DNA from: Danio rerio
Taxonomy: Eukaryota > Chordata > Actinopteri > Cypriniformes > Danionidae
Assembly (NCBI RefSeq): GCF_049306965.1
Contig: NC_133182.1
Location: 45,142,001 to 45,206,000 of the forward strand
Direction: 5' to 3'
DNA length: 64,000 bases
The position numbers and the translations under genes were made by a program. Below the pieces are notes generated by a model. It was not told the origin of the DNA. It did no database searches and saw only the letters and a program-made list of their open reading frames with translations. This document shows positions 49,655 to 61,969 of the stretch, one piece after another. How positions within the stretch are numbered: position 1 is the stretch's first letter; each line of letters starts with the position of its first letter.

Positions 49655-52600
49655 ATGGGGGACATCGAGGATCCGCGGAGCAACCGAGCACCACAGACCG
49701 TACTTCAGTCCGTTCTCCCCACCAAAGAATTCATCTCCTCTCGAAAAGGACTGTTGCTTCTCGGTGAAGTGGTACGCTTTTAGACTTTTTTCATGTTTAA
49801 TCCATCCACCAGTCTGTTAGTCATTATGCCATTTTGTACTGTTGTCTGCTGAATGCTTTTGTCTGGTTTTGCTTTTGACTGCTTGATAAATATAAGTACT
49901 TTATGGGACAAAAACGTGGCATTTATTAGTTTTATTGAAGCTTCTGGTTATTGATCTGATCATTTATGCGTGTCAGGCTTTGATTATCTTTTCACATATT
50001 TTCTTTTAAGTTTCTTCTTGAATTGAATAATATAGCTACATGTGATTTCTGCAGTATAGGTCAAGCACATTCAAGAGCTGAACTCATTCATTTGAATGGA
50101 GAGTTTTTTGAAAGTTTTGGACACCAAACCTCCCAGTTTTTTTTTTTTTTTGCAAACATTTAAAGTTCCCCTTAAGTAATATAATATGATTATATTTATA
50201 ATAAACAAGATATATGGTCTAATTTACATTTCATTAAAAATACTTATTTATTTGTTGTTTACGTGTTTATTTGTTAAAATTCATGTTGTCAAATAAATAG
50301 GTCTGATACATTTAATTGTAAATTTTTCATTAATCTTTTATTGACCCTGCAAGTTCACTCAATTACTACCGATGCAACTAAATCACACTTCATTAAAATT
50401 TCTGTTATTTCATTATTTTAGTAAAAAATATGGGGGGAAACACCAATTTAAAAAAAAAAATTTTTTAGTCCATAACTTTTTTGGTAGGGGCGACATGTGG
50501 CTCAGTGGTTAGCTCTATCGACTCACAGAAAGAAGGTAAAACATATGCTGGATAAGTTGGTGGTCCATTCCGCTGTGGCGATCCCTGATGAGTAAAGGAA
50601 CTAAGCCGAAGGAAAATTATGAAGTGAATGAAATTACTTTTTTGGTAGAAAAAACTGTGTTCATATCTTATTCCCTCCTCGTGATGCACATAGTAAGCTT
50701 GTAATCATGTTTTCTGACATGAATGTTAGGAAATATGAATGGGCTGCCATTAATTTTTGCATCGTTATAGTTTCTGCTTCTTTATAATAATTTTGAATTG
50801 GATGACAATTAGAAACTGAAATCTACATGTAACACTAATACTCATTAAATACACAGCCACACAATACCAATGTTAACATGAGGACACTATATACTGCATA
50901 ACAGCAGGTTAACTATGTTTATATAATGTCCAACCCATACATAACTACTTATCTTTTAAATTTTTTATTTAATGTAGTAATAATGTGCACCTCCTTTGTA
51001 TTATTTTGAAAGCGCTATACAAATAAACTTAAAATAAATCAGTAGCCCTGTGACTTTTATAGTATATTTTTTCCTAAGGATGTTAATGTCTACCAGTATC
51101 TAACTTTCTTCCAAATATCTTCTTGTTCAACAGAAAAAAAGGAACTCATATAGCTTTTGAGCTCTTGAGGGTTTCAGTTTTGATTTTTGGGTGAACCAGT
51201 TGAGGGTTTCAATTTTTTATTTTTGAGTAAACTTTCCTTTAAAGCTTTGTGTACCAAGTAACTAACAGGGAGAAAATCGAGGTGTCTTCAATTATTAGTA
51301 AAATATATATATGACAATCATATTTTTTACTTATAAAAAGAAGCAAAAAATAAAATAAATAAGATATTCCAGAAAGAAAAAGTGAGGCCAAATTACACTT
51401 TTATTGTTTTGACACTTGAAGACCTCTTTTGTCATGTTGTAAACAAGCCCTTAGAGTCGACTGCATGAAAATTGTTTATGTGCATGTGTGTCTCATGTGA
51501 ATCACCAGACATCATCTTTGACATGGTGAACTTGACACCAAGACAATGTTTTTTCCTGTTAAGGCTGTGAAGTAGTGTATTCTGAGGTTTCTTGTCTTTA
51601 AAGAGTCTAGCACATTCATCCTGTTACAAATATTGAACAGTAAATATTCTAATAAAGATAAATATATCTAACCTATATATCCTCATGTTTGCTGTGTCCT
51701 CAGGCGCTTTCATTCATCAGCTTCGTGTGTTTCGCCGCCTCAACAGCAGCTGCTTTCGTCACAGCTCCGCTCATTGAGTTCTTGGCAGCTCTTTTCCTGC
51801 TGTTTGCTTATTCTACAAAGTTCAACGAGAGATTTAAAGGCTTCCACTGGCCTCTTATGGTAAGTTTACTGACCTACAAAAATGACTCGAGTTAATAGAG
51901 CGTCAGATTATGATAGCAGTCGTGTCCTCATTTCCAAATCTCCATGTCTGTTGTTTCATCAAGGATTTCCTGCGCTGTGTCAGCGCCTCCATCATCTTCT
52001 TCATCGTCTCTATAATGTCTGTGTCAAAGTATCCCGATGGAGCTTCAAAAGCAGCTGGGGTAGGCTTATATGCTTTCAATCCAAAAATCTTTTTTCTACA
52101 CAAGAGATGCTCAATCCTGTTCCTGGAGATCTACCTTCGTGCAGAGTTCAGCTCCAACCCTTATCAAACACAACTAAACCAACTAAGTAGGATCTGAAGG
52201 AACACTTGGTAATTAACGACAGGTGTGTTTGACCAAGGCTGCAGCTGAACTCTGCAGAATTGTAGATCTCCAGGAACAGAATTGAGCACCCCTGATCTAC
52301 TCTATCAACACTGTTTACTTGGGATTTACAGCTGTATCACATGTAATACTTACACTGGCCTCCTACAGCTAGCTGTTTAAACCTTTGAAACTTTCAAGAA
52401 TCTATTTTTATGCTAGTAATGTTATTTTTAGCTATCTTTTCTGTACTTGCACTTATTTATAAACTACCAGTGTTTATTTTTTTGTATTTTTATTTGTGTG
52501 CTTATATTATTATTAATAGATACTAGCATTTATATGATACATACTGGGACTTTAAAGTGACTAATGAATGTTTAGTAAATGACTAGTAACAAATGTTATA

Positions 52601-55331
52601 TTCGTTTGCCCTTGAGATATCAGCTATTCATTTTGGACTAGGATGCATTTAATTTGTGACTAGTAGATATATTAGTTTTATTTTATTCTTATTATCCAGT
52701 AGGTACTAGTTGTTATTTTTCAATATTGACTTGCTGTCATATGCAGGATTTAACCAACAGTATTTAACTCAGTACTGGTTTTCCTTTCAAGAATTCACAC
52801 TTGCATATTGCTTGAGAATAGGTTGTTCATGCTGTCCCGGGAGAGAACCCTGAGCTTGGAGATAATTGAGCCCAGGGCTCCTGCCTGGACAATGAGCGTG
52901 TGCTGGGGTACGAGATCAGATAGTTCTCAAGAGCTCCCCCTGGTAAATAAGGAAAAGGGCTGGATGGGGGTATTCTTCAAAAAAGTAAGATAAGGCAGTA
53001 ATGCTAGTTGAGCTATTTATAGTGAGTTTGGAATAATCTGATTGGCTTACTAATGATTACAGATGAGAGACCAGCCGTGATCCATCATATCACATGTTCC
53101 TCTAGAAATACACTTGGAAATTAGAATTGAAACTTCCCTTATTGCACACCAGCATTTATTCATTCGATTCTGGAATTTATTCATTAGATTCTATTACTTA
53201 TGGTGGCTCAGAGAGCTTAACGTGCTACAAGTAATGAAATACATGCAAATAGAGAATCACCAACAAACCGAGAAAGCATCTTCATTAATTTGCATGCAAA
53301 TTCTGACAACACACCCCAAAAAGGAATGGCTGTATTATACAGTACGGTTCCTTACTGTTTGTATACTTTTAGTCCTAAAATTCTGATGAATTGCACAATT
53401 AACATTAAAGGGCACCTATTTTACCCCTTTTGCAATATGTAAGACAAGTCTTTGATGTCTCAAATGTTTCTATAGTTTCTAAGTTTCAGCTCAAATTACC
53501 CATCAGATAATTTATTATAGGCTCCAGAATCTGCCCATTTTAATGTCTGAGTACATTGTAGCTCTTTCTGTAGCATGTGGCTTTAAATGCAAATGAGCTG
53601 CTTCGCCCCGCCCATCGCTACCGCATGTGATTCTGCTTCTCATCATGTGTTACATCAGATAGACAGCACAGTGACAGAGACCGACTCGGATGAAGCTGAA
53701 ATAAGGTCATTAGTCAAAAATACCAAGTAAGTTTAATTGATGTTTTGTAGTTTTTTCAGTTTATTCAAGCCTTTGAAAATAGTACAAACCACAACAGAAA
53801 TAAGTTGAGGGACCCTCAAAATTGACCTGACTGCATGACATCAAAACAACTTTTTATTTAAAGGGCACCTTTGATGAAAATCAACTTTGTAAGCTGTTTG
53901 GACAGAACTGTTTGTAGGTATAGTGTGTCCACAGTCAAATCGGGGTGATAAAAAAACAACTAGTCTCTTTTAAAAAAATTCCTGATATTAAAATAGGGAC
54001 CTAATCCCAGTGATTTTGAGGTGCACTGCAACGTGACTTAAGAGTGTGGTTTCCCCCCCATCAAATTGATTGACATGTGCCATGGTTCTATAATAACATG
54101 TATACACATTTACACTGAATTTTTTATTTTTTTTTGCAAAAATCTGGAATTAAAATATGTGTGACAACTTTCTGTGATTATTTATTACCCGTATATTTAT
54201 ATTAGTTTTATTAAAACAAGCTTTTGTTTGTACTTAATGTAGCAAAAATGGATTCAGACACGCCTTTAATGCTTTTGCGCCCTGCGCTTCAGACTTTGCA
54301 CCTAGATCGTTAAAATAGAGCCCGTGTTCTCAGTTTGTTGGTGTTTTTGGAAAGATTGAAAGATAACAATTGTTACTTGCAATAACTACAGAACTTACTT
54401 AAGCGTTAGTACTTCCTAAACCACCAATACTTCCTATTAAATAGGTTTTATTAATTAATGAATACCAGTATCTAGTAAATAAGATTTAGTATGTAATAAG
54501 TTGGTATCTTAAAGAAGTATTAGTAACTAAAAACAACAAAACGCACTTGTTTTGCTAGATAGTTCACCTAATCCTTTTTCCACTATTTATTTACCCTTAA
54601 ATGGTTTGAATAATTCTTAAGTTTCTTTTCTTCTGTTAAACACAAAAGTTTTAAACTGGTTTTCATTGATGTTCATAATAGGACCAAACAATAATAATAT
54701 AGAAGTCAAGGGCTAACGCATTTCAAAATTATTCAGAACTCAAAACACATTTAAACAAGTGGAAGGCGAGTAAAATGATTTTAATTTCCTGGTGAGCGCT
54801 TCCTTTATTGGCCAACGAGTTGCCCCAGGCCTCATGACATTTCTTTTTTCACTTCTTAGGTTTTTGGTTTCATTGCCACAATCGTCTTCGCCCTGGACTT
54901 TTATTTCATCTTTAATGAACTGGCCAACTTTCTCAAGGGAGGAGAGTCTAGTGAAGATCCTCCAAACACACAAGGTATTACGGTAGTATTACACTACTGA
55001 TCAAACGTTTGTCATCTTTATCTGATTTTCATTGCATGACGCTAAAAATAACACTAAAGCAGCAGAATGATTAGTGAGACTGGTCAGAGGAAGTGTAAGT
55101 TTATTGTGGTTTCTTATCAAGGGGGGTTTCAGACTGCAGTAGAAACTCCTGCAGTAGACTTTCAATGTATGCATTAGTTTAGTTAAACAGTATGTGCTAA
55201 ACTCCCATGCCAAATTCTTTGTTTTGAGAATTCCCCATCTATTTTTTTTCCTCTGTCTTGCTTAATTTTTCTTCCAGAATAACACATTTTTCTTTCTCGC
55301 AGATGATGATTCAGACTCTGACTCCGACTAA
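49655..55331 (+). CDS. cmtm3: cmtm3, CKLF-like MARVEL transmembrane domain protein 3, five coding exons
   Basis: Exons 49655-49771, 51704-51859, 51964-52059, 54860-54974 and 55303-55331 are all bounded by GT..AG and join in frame to 170 aa (human CMTM3 182). The N-terminus is MGDIEDPRSNRAPQTVLQSV. The MARVEL domain has four hydrophobic helices at about 33-58, 60-76, 96-112 and 124-144. DFLRCVSASIIFFIVSIMSV (92-111) and KYPDGASKAAGVFGFIATIV (114-133) match human DFLRCVTAALIYFAISITAI and KYSDGASKAAGVFGFFATIV. The acidic tail DDDSDSDSD resembles human EEENSDSDSD. CMTM3 is a multi-pass membrane protein linked to vesicle trafficking and receptor turnover. The first three introns are in phase 0, as in the adjacent cklf-like gene; the intron before the acidic tail is in phase 1. 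Confidence 0.96.
50490..50632 (+). repeat. DANA SINE with large internal deletion, cmtm3 intron 1
   Basis: The head GACATGTGGCTCAGTGGTTA and CACAGAAAGAAGG passes directly to the tail block AAAACATATGCTGGATAAGT, GGTCCATTCCGCTGTGGCGA, AAGGAACTAAGCCGAAGG. About 170 bp of the usual middle is missing. Confidence 0.85.
52098..52297. mobile_element. Palindromic MITE, about 200 bp, cmtm3 intron 3
   Basis: TGCTCAATCCTGTTCCTGGA GATCTAC on the left pairs with GTAGATCTCCAGGAACAGAATTGAGCA on the right. CTGCAGAGTTCAGCTGCAG-type symmetry continues inside. It begins about 40 bp after the exon 3 donor of cmtm3. Confidence 0.8.
53405..53850 (+). mobile_element. GGGCACC-ended element, left half, cmtm3 intron 3
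   Basis: Starts TTAAAGGGCACCTATTTTAC and shares AGTTTCAGCTCAAA and AGATAGACAGCACAGTGACA with the left half of 42046-42768. It ends without its right terminus near 53850. Confidence 0.65.
53858..54125 (-). mobile_element. GGGCACC-ended element, right half in reverse orientation
   Basis: Starts TTAAAGGGCACCTTTGATGA AAATCA and continues TAGGTATAGTGTGTCCACAG. This is the reverse complement of the right half of 42046-42768. It begins next to the truncated edge of the previous piece. Confidence 0.65.
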
Positions 55332-56290
55332 AGCTGTGATTGTATCCAGAATCCTTGCGCCTGACCACTACAGTGCCTGAAAACAAAAGACAGGCTTTGG
55401 TATTACTTTTTATTGTTTGTTCGGAGGTCCTGTACAAACGTTTTGGTCATACTTTTTTGTGACTTAAATAACACAATCTATTCAAATGTTACATGAACAG
55501 TGGAGTTTTCGATATGCGTCCATACAATCTAAGCTCCTCCCATTCGATTTCCCCAAAGCTGTGAATTATTATTATTCCAGAAATGTATAGCTTTACATTA
55601 GCCGGTTTTTGGAAAAAAAGACAGTGTTATGCCATTTATGGTATTCATGCGCTGCCTATAATGGCTTTTGTTTACTTCTAGAATGATAGTAGTAGTTGAG
55701 TTTTTACAAAATGTACGAGTGTTTTTCTTTGGGAGCTCAATGTGAGTATGTTTACCAATTGAAACTAATCTGGGAGAATATTTTCTCAATGTACATTTTT
55801 TTAAATTGCTTTTTTTAAAAATATGGTGTGATGAAGCCCTTTATTGAGAATACAATAATACTATTTTTAAAGTTTACATGAATTATGAAACGAAAAGGTG
55901 GTTGGCTGGCCATGATCGCCTATCTCATTTCTGTAGGTCTACAAATTCTTTTAATGTCAAGTTAATGCCAATGATTTGCCAAAGTACTGCAAAAACAAGA
56001 TTTTGCAAGAAAAAACAGGATTTGTCACCATTCTCACCTAGAATTGAACTATTTTTTGTAGTAGCACTGCTTGGCTATTGAACCTGTACAATAATAAACA
56101 TGAGCTTCAGCAGTGCTTTTACTATGGTAAAAATATTACTGTATAAGCTTTACTATAGTATCCAAAGGCATGCTGTATGTAACCACTCTCTGGTGTTTTG
56201 TATGAAGAGTGGGTATGCTTTAAGAACTCTTTTGCAAACATGCACTGTCAGATTGACACATTAATAAATCAATTTTGTGCATTGTTTTGT
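55332..56290 (+). other. Probable cmtm3 3' UTR with polyadenylation signals
   Basis: No repeats recognised. AATAAA occurs at 56093-56098 and at 56263-56268; the latter is followed by TTTTGTGCATTGTTTTGTGT, a good GT-rich downstream element, so it is the likelier end. Confidence 0.55.
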
Positions 56291-57601
56291 GTAATTGTAT
56301 ATATTTTATGCTGTAACAACAGCATTTTGGGGTTGCAGAATGTAAAGAAGAAAGTGTGAGGTTTGTTAGTGCTGAAATTTGTGGTGTATTTGAGTGGATA
56401 TAGATTTTACAGGTACCATAGTATGCATTGATGCATTGTTTTTAACCCTTGTGCATTTTTCAAATGTACTGCCTAAATTTCAGATACATTTTGTTTCAGT
56501 TGTTTGGAGAAATATGGTAATAATCCTCAATCATAATCAAAACTACTGAATGATTTTTAAAAAATTACAGGATTTTAACTCTTTAATTGTTAAATTTATA
56601 AATGATGTCCCTGATTTGGTGGAGAGAACACACAAAATTACTAATTTTCATTATAAAAAGTAGTTATGGACTGGATTTTCTTTTACGTTTTATCACAGTC
56701 TTGGACAAGTGAAAGATTAGTAACCACGTTGTCTTTATTGCATTGTTAGTTTTTGTGCAGTATACAATTTTCATTTTTTTATCCCTAATTTACAGTTGGT
56801 GGCTATTTTAGCCCCATTGACTTCTATTATAACCACATTTTTCGATTGCAAACCGACACCATTTAATCATGCATTTTTGATTGTTGGTGGTTCTTCCTGT
56901 TGAAGGTAAAAATGTCTATTTTTACGGATGATCATCAGTTGGCACAATTAACCTTTAAGATAACCCTGTGCAAAAAAAAAAAAAAAAAAGTGTAGTTTAT
57001 GGATTTTATATGGTGTAACAGCAAATGAAAGTGTGTGTCTGTGACTGAGAATATGAGAGTGACCTTTATGCACTTACCTTGAAGTGCTGAGAAAATCAAA
57101 TATGCACATCTGGGGTGTGTTCTTCGTAGCTCGCATAATTGATCTAAGATGATTTGTCAGATCCTGGATATTTTAATCTAGATATCTGATCTCTGGCTAA
57201 TTTGGTTCTCCAAACAAGTTTGTGAATCAGATTAAATGTCTGGATGAACTGATCTGAGATAGCTGCATGTGTTGTGAAGGACTGATCTATCGATCCTCGA
57301 AATCATCAGCAATGCAACGATTGGCTGACGGCACAACAGCGTAATGACATCATCTGATTAATATTCAATTATCCATGTGAGCTAAATAACATCAAATTTG
57401 TAGTAAACGGTTTGTTAAATATGATACGCAATAACTTTACACCTTGTTGTGGGCTGCATGCTTTACATTTTCATGTGTCAAGAGCAATTTATTTAGTTTT
57501 ATAGTTAGAACAGGTTTTCCTTATTATAGTAGTATTATTGTAGCTGGTTTTTTAATCAGTGTAAGCTAAAGAATAACTGGTTGTTTAGGGAAAAAAAATT
57601 A
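56291..57601. other. No gene; possible DNA-element end near 57110
   Basis: Unassigned AT-rich sequence. 57110-57330 (GGGTGTGTTCTTCGTAGCTC, GATCTGAGATAGC) looks repeat-like but I cannot define its ends. Confidence 0.4.
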
Positions 57602-59243
57602 CAGTTTTTTTGGATTGCTTACACACTAAAAATAAAAGTAGTACACTATTAGCAAAACCTTACACACAAGTATCAAAACATCAGCCCATATTTGCACAAC
57701 TATAAGCACATTGTCAACTTAACACTTGTTGCAAAACTCTACACACAGTGATTTTCAAAACACTAAACACACTTAACATACATTACACACTAAAATCTAT
57801 CATGAAGTCACTTCCTTGTAATACCAAAGCACTGACTGTCAAATTACTGCACCGTCCAACCAATTGGTTCAACACAGTCGTCAGGTGTGCAAACACTTGT
57901 TTGATTAATTGTAGACACACCAATTAGGTGTTTAAGCACTATAAAATGCCAGTTTCAATGATAACCATAAGGTCTCAATATCAACACTGGCACACACCAT
58001 AAAAAAAAAAACATATTCAAATGAAGCAAATTAATGGAGTGCCTTTCGAGCACAATTTTGAAATGGTGAAAAGACTGTGGCATGATTATGCAGAGGTATG
58101 TATTCACTTTAGCATTATGATCTGGCATTCTGTCTCATAATCTTTTACTGTACTGTAATACTAGATCTACACTGAACTACACAATTTTGCCTGACACTGT
58201 TCTTCAGGTAGTTTTACGAATGGATGAAGAAGAGATCAAGCATGAGTTCATTTACGTAGATGATGGTGTGTTCAACCTGACGAGAACATGGAGTAGAAGA
58301 AACATCATTGGCCACAGGGCTATAGTCAATGTCCCAAAAATATACAGTAACACTCTGTGCAGCCATTACAAAGAATGGGGTCCTCCACTGCCATGACCAT
58401 TCTTGGACCAACTGCACAACATAACAGCAGCAAATCAAATCAATCATACGCAATACATTGTTGTCTGGGACAATGTGTCTTTCCACCGTTCTGCTCTGGT
58501 TCAGAACTGGTTTTAGCAACATCCACATTTTACCATCCTATATCTTCCACCATACTCTCCATTCCTCATCCTTATTGAAGAGTTTTTCTCAGCATGGTGG
58601 TGGAAAGTATATGATCTTCATCTCCAAGCTGAGGTACCCCTCATCCAAGCCATGGAGGAGGCCTGTGACCAGATGAAAGTAGCAGCAATACAAGATTCTA
58701 CATTCAAGACACTTCTTTCCAAGGTGTCTTGCTAAGGAGAACATTGCAATGTTGATAATTCTCATGCCAGATCCAGCTAGGCGAAGAGACAATGTCTAAC
58801 TTACAGTTCAATACGTAAAGTGACATGTTACAGTACTTTGAATCTTCATGCCAACATGTTGGACATGTTGAGGAATAAATGAGTTTCTTCAGTGTGCAGC
58901 ATTGTTCTTGAGTAATGTTTGGTGAATTTACTTTATATTTGTACTTTCTTGATGGTAGCCTACTCTAATCATAGTGAAGCAGAAGTGCTAAAAGTGTTTT
59001 AGGTTTATCACAGCAGTGTGTAACTCGTGCAAACAGTGTATAGTAAATGTGAAAATGTGTGTTTCTTATGGAAAAAAAGTGTGGTTTTTAAACATAAGTC
59101 TATAGTTTTTATAAGAGTGTTTAATTATGCAAAGGATCTGTAGTGTTTTGCTAATTGGGTGTGTGGTTGTGCTAATTGTGTGTACTGTTTTGAAAACACG
59201 GGCCCTGTTTTGAAAATCGTGCTTAAGCAATCCAAAAAAACTG
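57602..59243 (+). mobile_element. IS630-like (DDE_3) transposon with intact ends, 1642 bp
   Basis: The termini CAGTTTTTTTGGATTGCTTA and TAAGCAATCCAAAAAAACTG are perfect 20-bp inverted repeats, flanked by TA on both sides (57600-57601 and 59244-59245). Transposase pieces in order: 58021-58098 (MKQINGVPFEHNFEMVKRLW), a possible short intron 58099-58207 (GTATGT...TTCAG), HEFIYVDDGVFNLTRT and NIIGHRAIVNVP from about 58240, VVWDNVSFHRSALVQNWF at about 58462, LIEEFFSAWWWKVYD at about 58573 and MPDPARRRDNV near 58765. The order matches fish IS630-type transposases, with the aspartates and the glutamate of the DDE triad visible. Frame changes (for example near 58340-58460 and around 58510-58570) and a missing helix-turn-helix part show that it is dead. 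Confidence 0.9.
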
Positions 59244-59245
59244 TA

Positions 59246-59760
59246 TTAGACCGCTTGTTTATTTTTTTTCCCCAAATTGTTTTTAAGGGAGAGAAGATTT
59301 TTTTCAACACATTTCTAAACATAGTAATTTTAATAACTCATTTCTAATAACTGATCTATTTTATCTTTACCATGATGACTGTAAATAATATTTTACTAGA
59401 TATTTTTAAGACACTTCTATACAGCTTAAAGTGACATTTAAAGGCTTAACTAGGTTAATTAGGTTAACTAGGCAGGTTACGGTAATTAGGCAAGTTATTC
59501 TATAATGATGGTTTGTTCTGTAGATTATCGAGAAAAAATATAGCTTAAAGGTGCTACTAATTTTGTCCCTAAAATGGTTCATAAAAAATTCAAAACTGCT
59601 TTTATTCTAGCCGAGATAAAACAAATAAGACTTTCTCCAGAAGAAAAAAATATTATCAGACATACTGTGTAAATGTCCTTGCTCTGTTAAACATCATTTG
59701 GAAAAAATTTTAAAAAGAAGAAAAAAAATTGAAGGGGGTTAATAATTCTGACCTCAACTG
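59246..59760 (-). mobile_element. Non-autonomous Tc1/mariner-type element, one end missing
   Basis: Ends TAATAATTCTGACCTCAACTG, the reverse complement of a CAGTTGAGGTCAGAATTATT terminus. The body (AAGTGACATTTAAAGGCTTA, TTAGGTTAACTAGGCAGGTT, ACATACTGTGTAAATGTCCTTGC) aligns with 31480-31912 in reverse. Its left part begins TTAGACCGCTTG directly at the TA of the IS630-like element; the terminal 15-20 bp expected there are absent. Confidence 0.75.
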
Positions 59761-59780
59761 TGTGTATGTATATGTGTATA

Positions 59781-59794
<14 letters not shown>

Positions 59795-59856
<62 letters not shown>
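59795..59856. repeat. (TA)n microsatellite
   Basis: About 31 TA units after a short (TG/TA) transition beginning near 59760. Confidence 0.95.
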
Positions 59857-59860
<4 letters not shown>

Positions 59861-61760
59861 AAAATATTTACTATTTTCCCAAGTGTATATAACTACTACT
59901 GTAAGAAAATATCAGAATTTGGTACATACTTTCTGTATTACTATGACAACAATAGAGCACCTTTGAAGTGTGGTGGAACCGGCAGCTGACAAATCTGCAG
60001 CAACTGCGAGATGCTATCATTAAAATATTGACCAAATTCTCAGTGAAATATTTCCAGTATCTTGTTGAATCTATGCAATAAAGTATCAAGGCAGTTTTGA
60101 AGGCAAAAGGGGTCCAACCCGGTACTAGTAAGGTGTACCTAATAAAGTGGCCAGATACATAGAAAGTAATAAAAAATGTTTAATCTAGTAAGCTGTCATT
60201 GTTTAGTCTGTTTTTCAAAGCAATTTTACACAAAGGATTTACACGAGAACGAAGAAATGAGTTGGAGCCCTCTAGGAATTGAGTTTGAGACCATTGCTAT
60301 AGATATATCCAGATTCTCACTCATACATTTAAATACGTACACCAAAGCAGAAACGCTTTTTTATTTTAATTCATCAATCAACAGTTTATTAAAATCCATT
60401 TATTTGAGGAAAAGATTGCCATCACAAATATGTTCAAACAATTAGCATTTTGTAAGTCTATGCACAAGTCCATAAATACAAAAATACAATTTATAGCACT
60501 GTTACATGGAATAAAACATTGTGTTCTTGAATACGGGAAATATCGCTACAATCATTATCAAAATTTGAGTCCCTCAAAATATCAACTTACCTCCTTTTGA
60601 AATACACAATTGATCTGCGAGTTAAAGATACAGTCCAAGCCATACGGTCAAAATAAGCAATTATTTTGATGCTAAAGTCTTCCAAGATGAAGTTTAGCAC
60701 AGAGTCAAAGCACAAAGACATTATTAAAGCATACGCCCATAGTATTGCTTTTAAAACAGAAAAAAAACATCATCTGACTTCAGCACATTAATGCAAAGTC
60801 CTTCATTAAGATGTTAATCATTCTTTTTGATTGTCTTTTCAAGCTCACACAGTGTTGATCAATGTCTATAATAAGTACACAATTCAAAAAATACTTCATT
60901 TCATTTCAACATTGGTCAGACGTAAAAGAGATTTTTCATTTAAGAACTTCAGAAAGTAAGACTCTAGTGTGGATACAAGTGAATATTATGAATCGCCATT
61001 ACTAGGGAAAAATGTACAATTGAAAAATGCAATCCCCCGGTTTTGTTCAATGACACTCATTTAAAAAGATTCATTAGAGGCTCAATATGCTCTCATACTG
61101 ACCCAAGTTCAGTTCCTTCAGTTGAATTTCGAATTTTCTCGACTGTTTGAGCGTTTTGACCAGCCAAGCCTCTAAAATTAAGGCACACTGAAAAAAATTA
61201 TAAAGTTTAGCTAAAGCATTCATATACTGCTTTAATTACAGTCTATTAGTGTCAGTCATAAAAATTCGATAACACAGGGACCCTTCATAAACAATATCTA
61301 CACCTTTAAAAACTGCTTCAGTCGATATATACAGATAACTGGACGGTACAAAATGGATTACAGAAATAACCACACACACTGGAAAAAATCGATCAATCAA
61401 TAAACTATGCACACACAATTTAGCATTAAAACAGCTCATAATTAAAGATTATTATCTAAAACCTTCAGAAAACTCACACCCCCTTCACCCACCAACACAC
61501 GCCGATTTTGAAAGCTGTTGCTGTGAGTTTTAACACAGAGTCACATTCACAAGGTGAAATACCACATTTGGTACCAAACGTAGTGACTAAAGCTGTAGTA
61601 TTACAAAATAATAATAATAATAATAATAATAATATTAAAATAAATACTGGTGCTACTAACAGTTAACCATTTACTGACATGTTTGATAAGGGAATATAAA
61701 TATCCCCAGTTTTTGCTCATAAACAAAAATCCTCCTTCCATTTCAGTCAGAAAGTTTACG
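59857..61760. other. No coding exon; possible 3' UTR of a minus-strand gene
   Basis: 60370-61600 lacks recognised repeats and shows TTTATT at about 60388 and 60398 (AATAAA on the minus strand). In human, CMTM4 follows CMTM3 on the opposite strand, so this could be cmtm4 3' UTR, but no CMTM4 coding sequence is in the window. (AAT)n lies at 61609-61634. Confidence 0.25.
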
Positions 61761-61800
61761 TAAAGGGATAGTTAACCCAAAAATGAAAATTGCCTCATCC

Positions 61801-61880
<80 letters not shown>

Positions 61881-61885
61881 GTCTA

Positions 61886-61969
<84 letters not shown>

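Noticed and set aside
58187-58396. Host gene encoding HEFIYVDDGVFNL
   Set aside because: Recognised as an IS630-type transposase segment between perfect inverted repeats and TA duplications.
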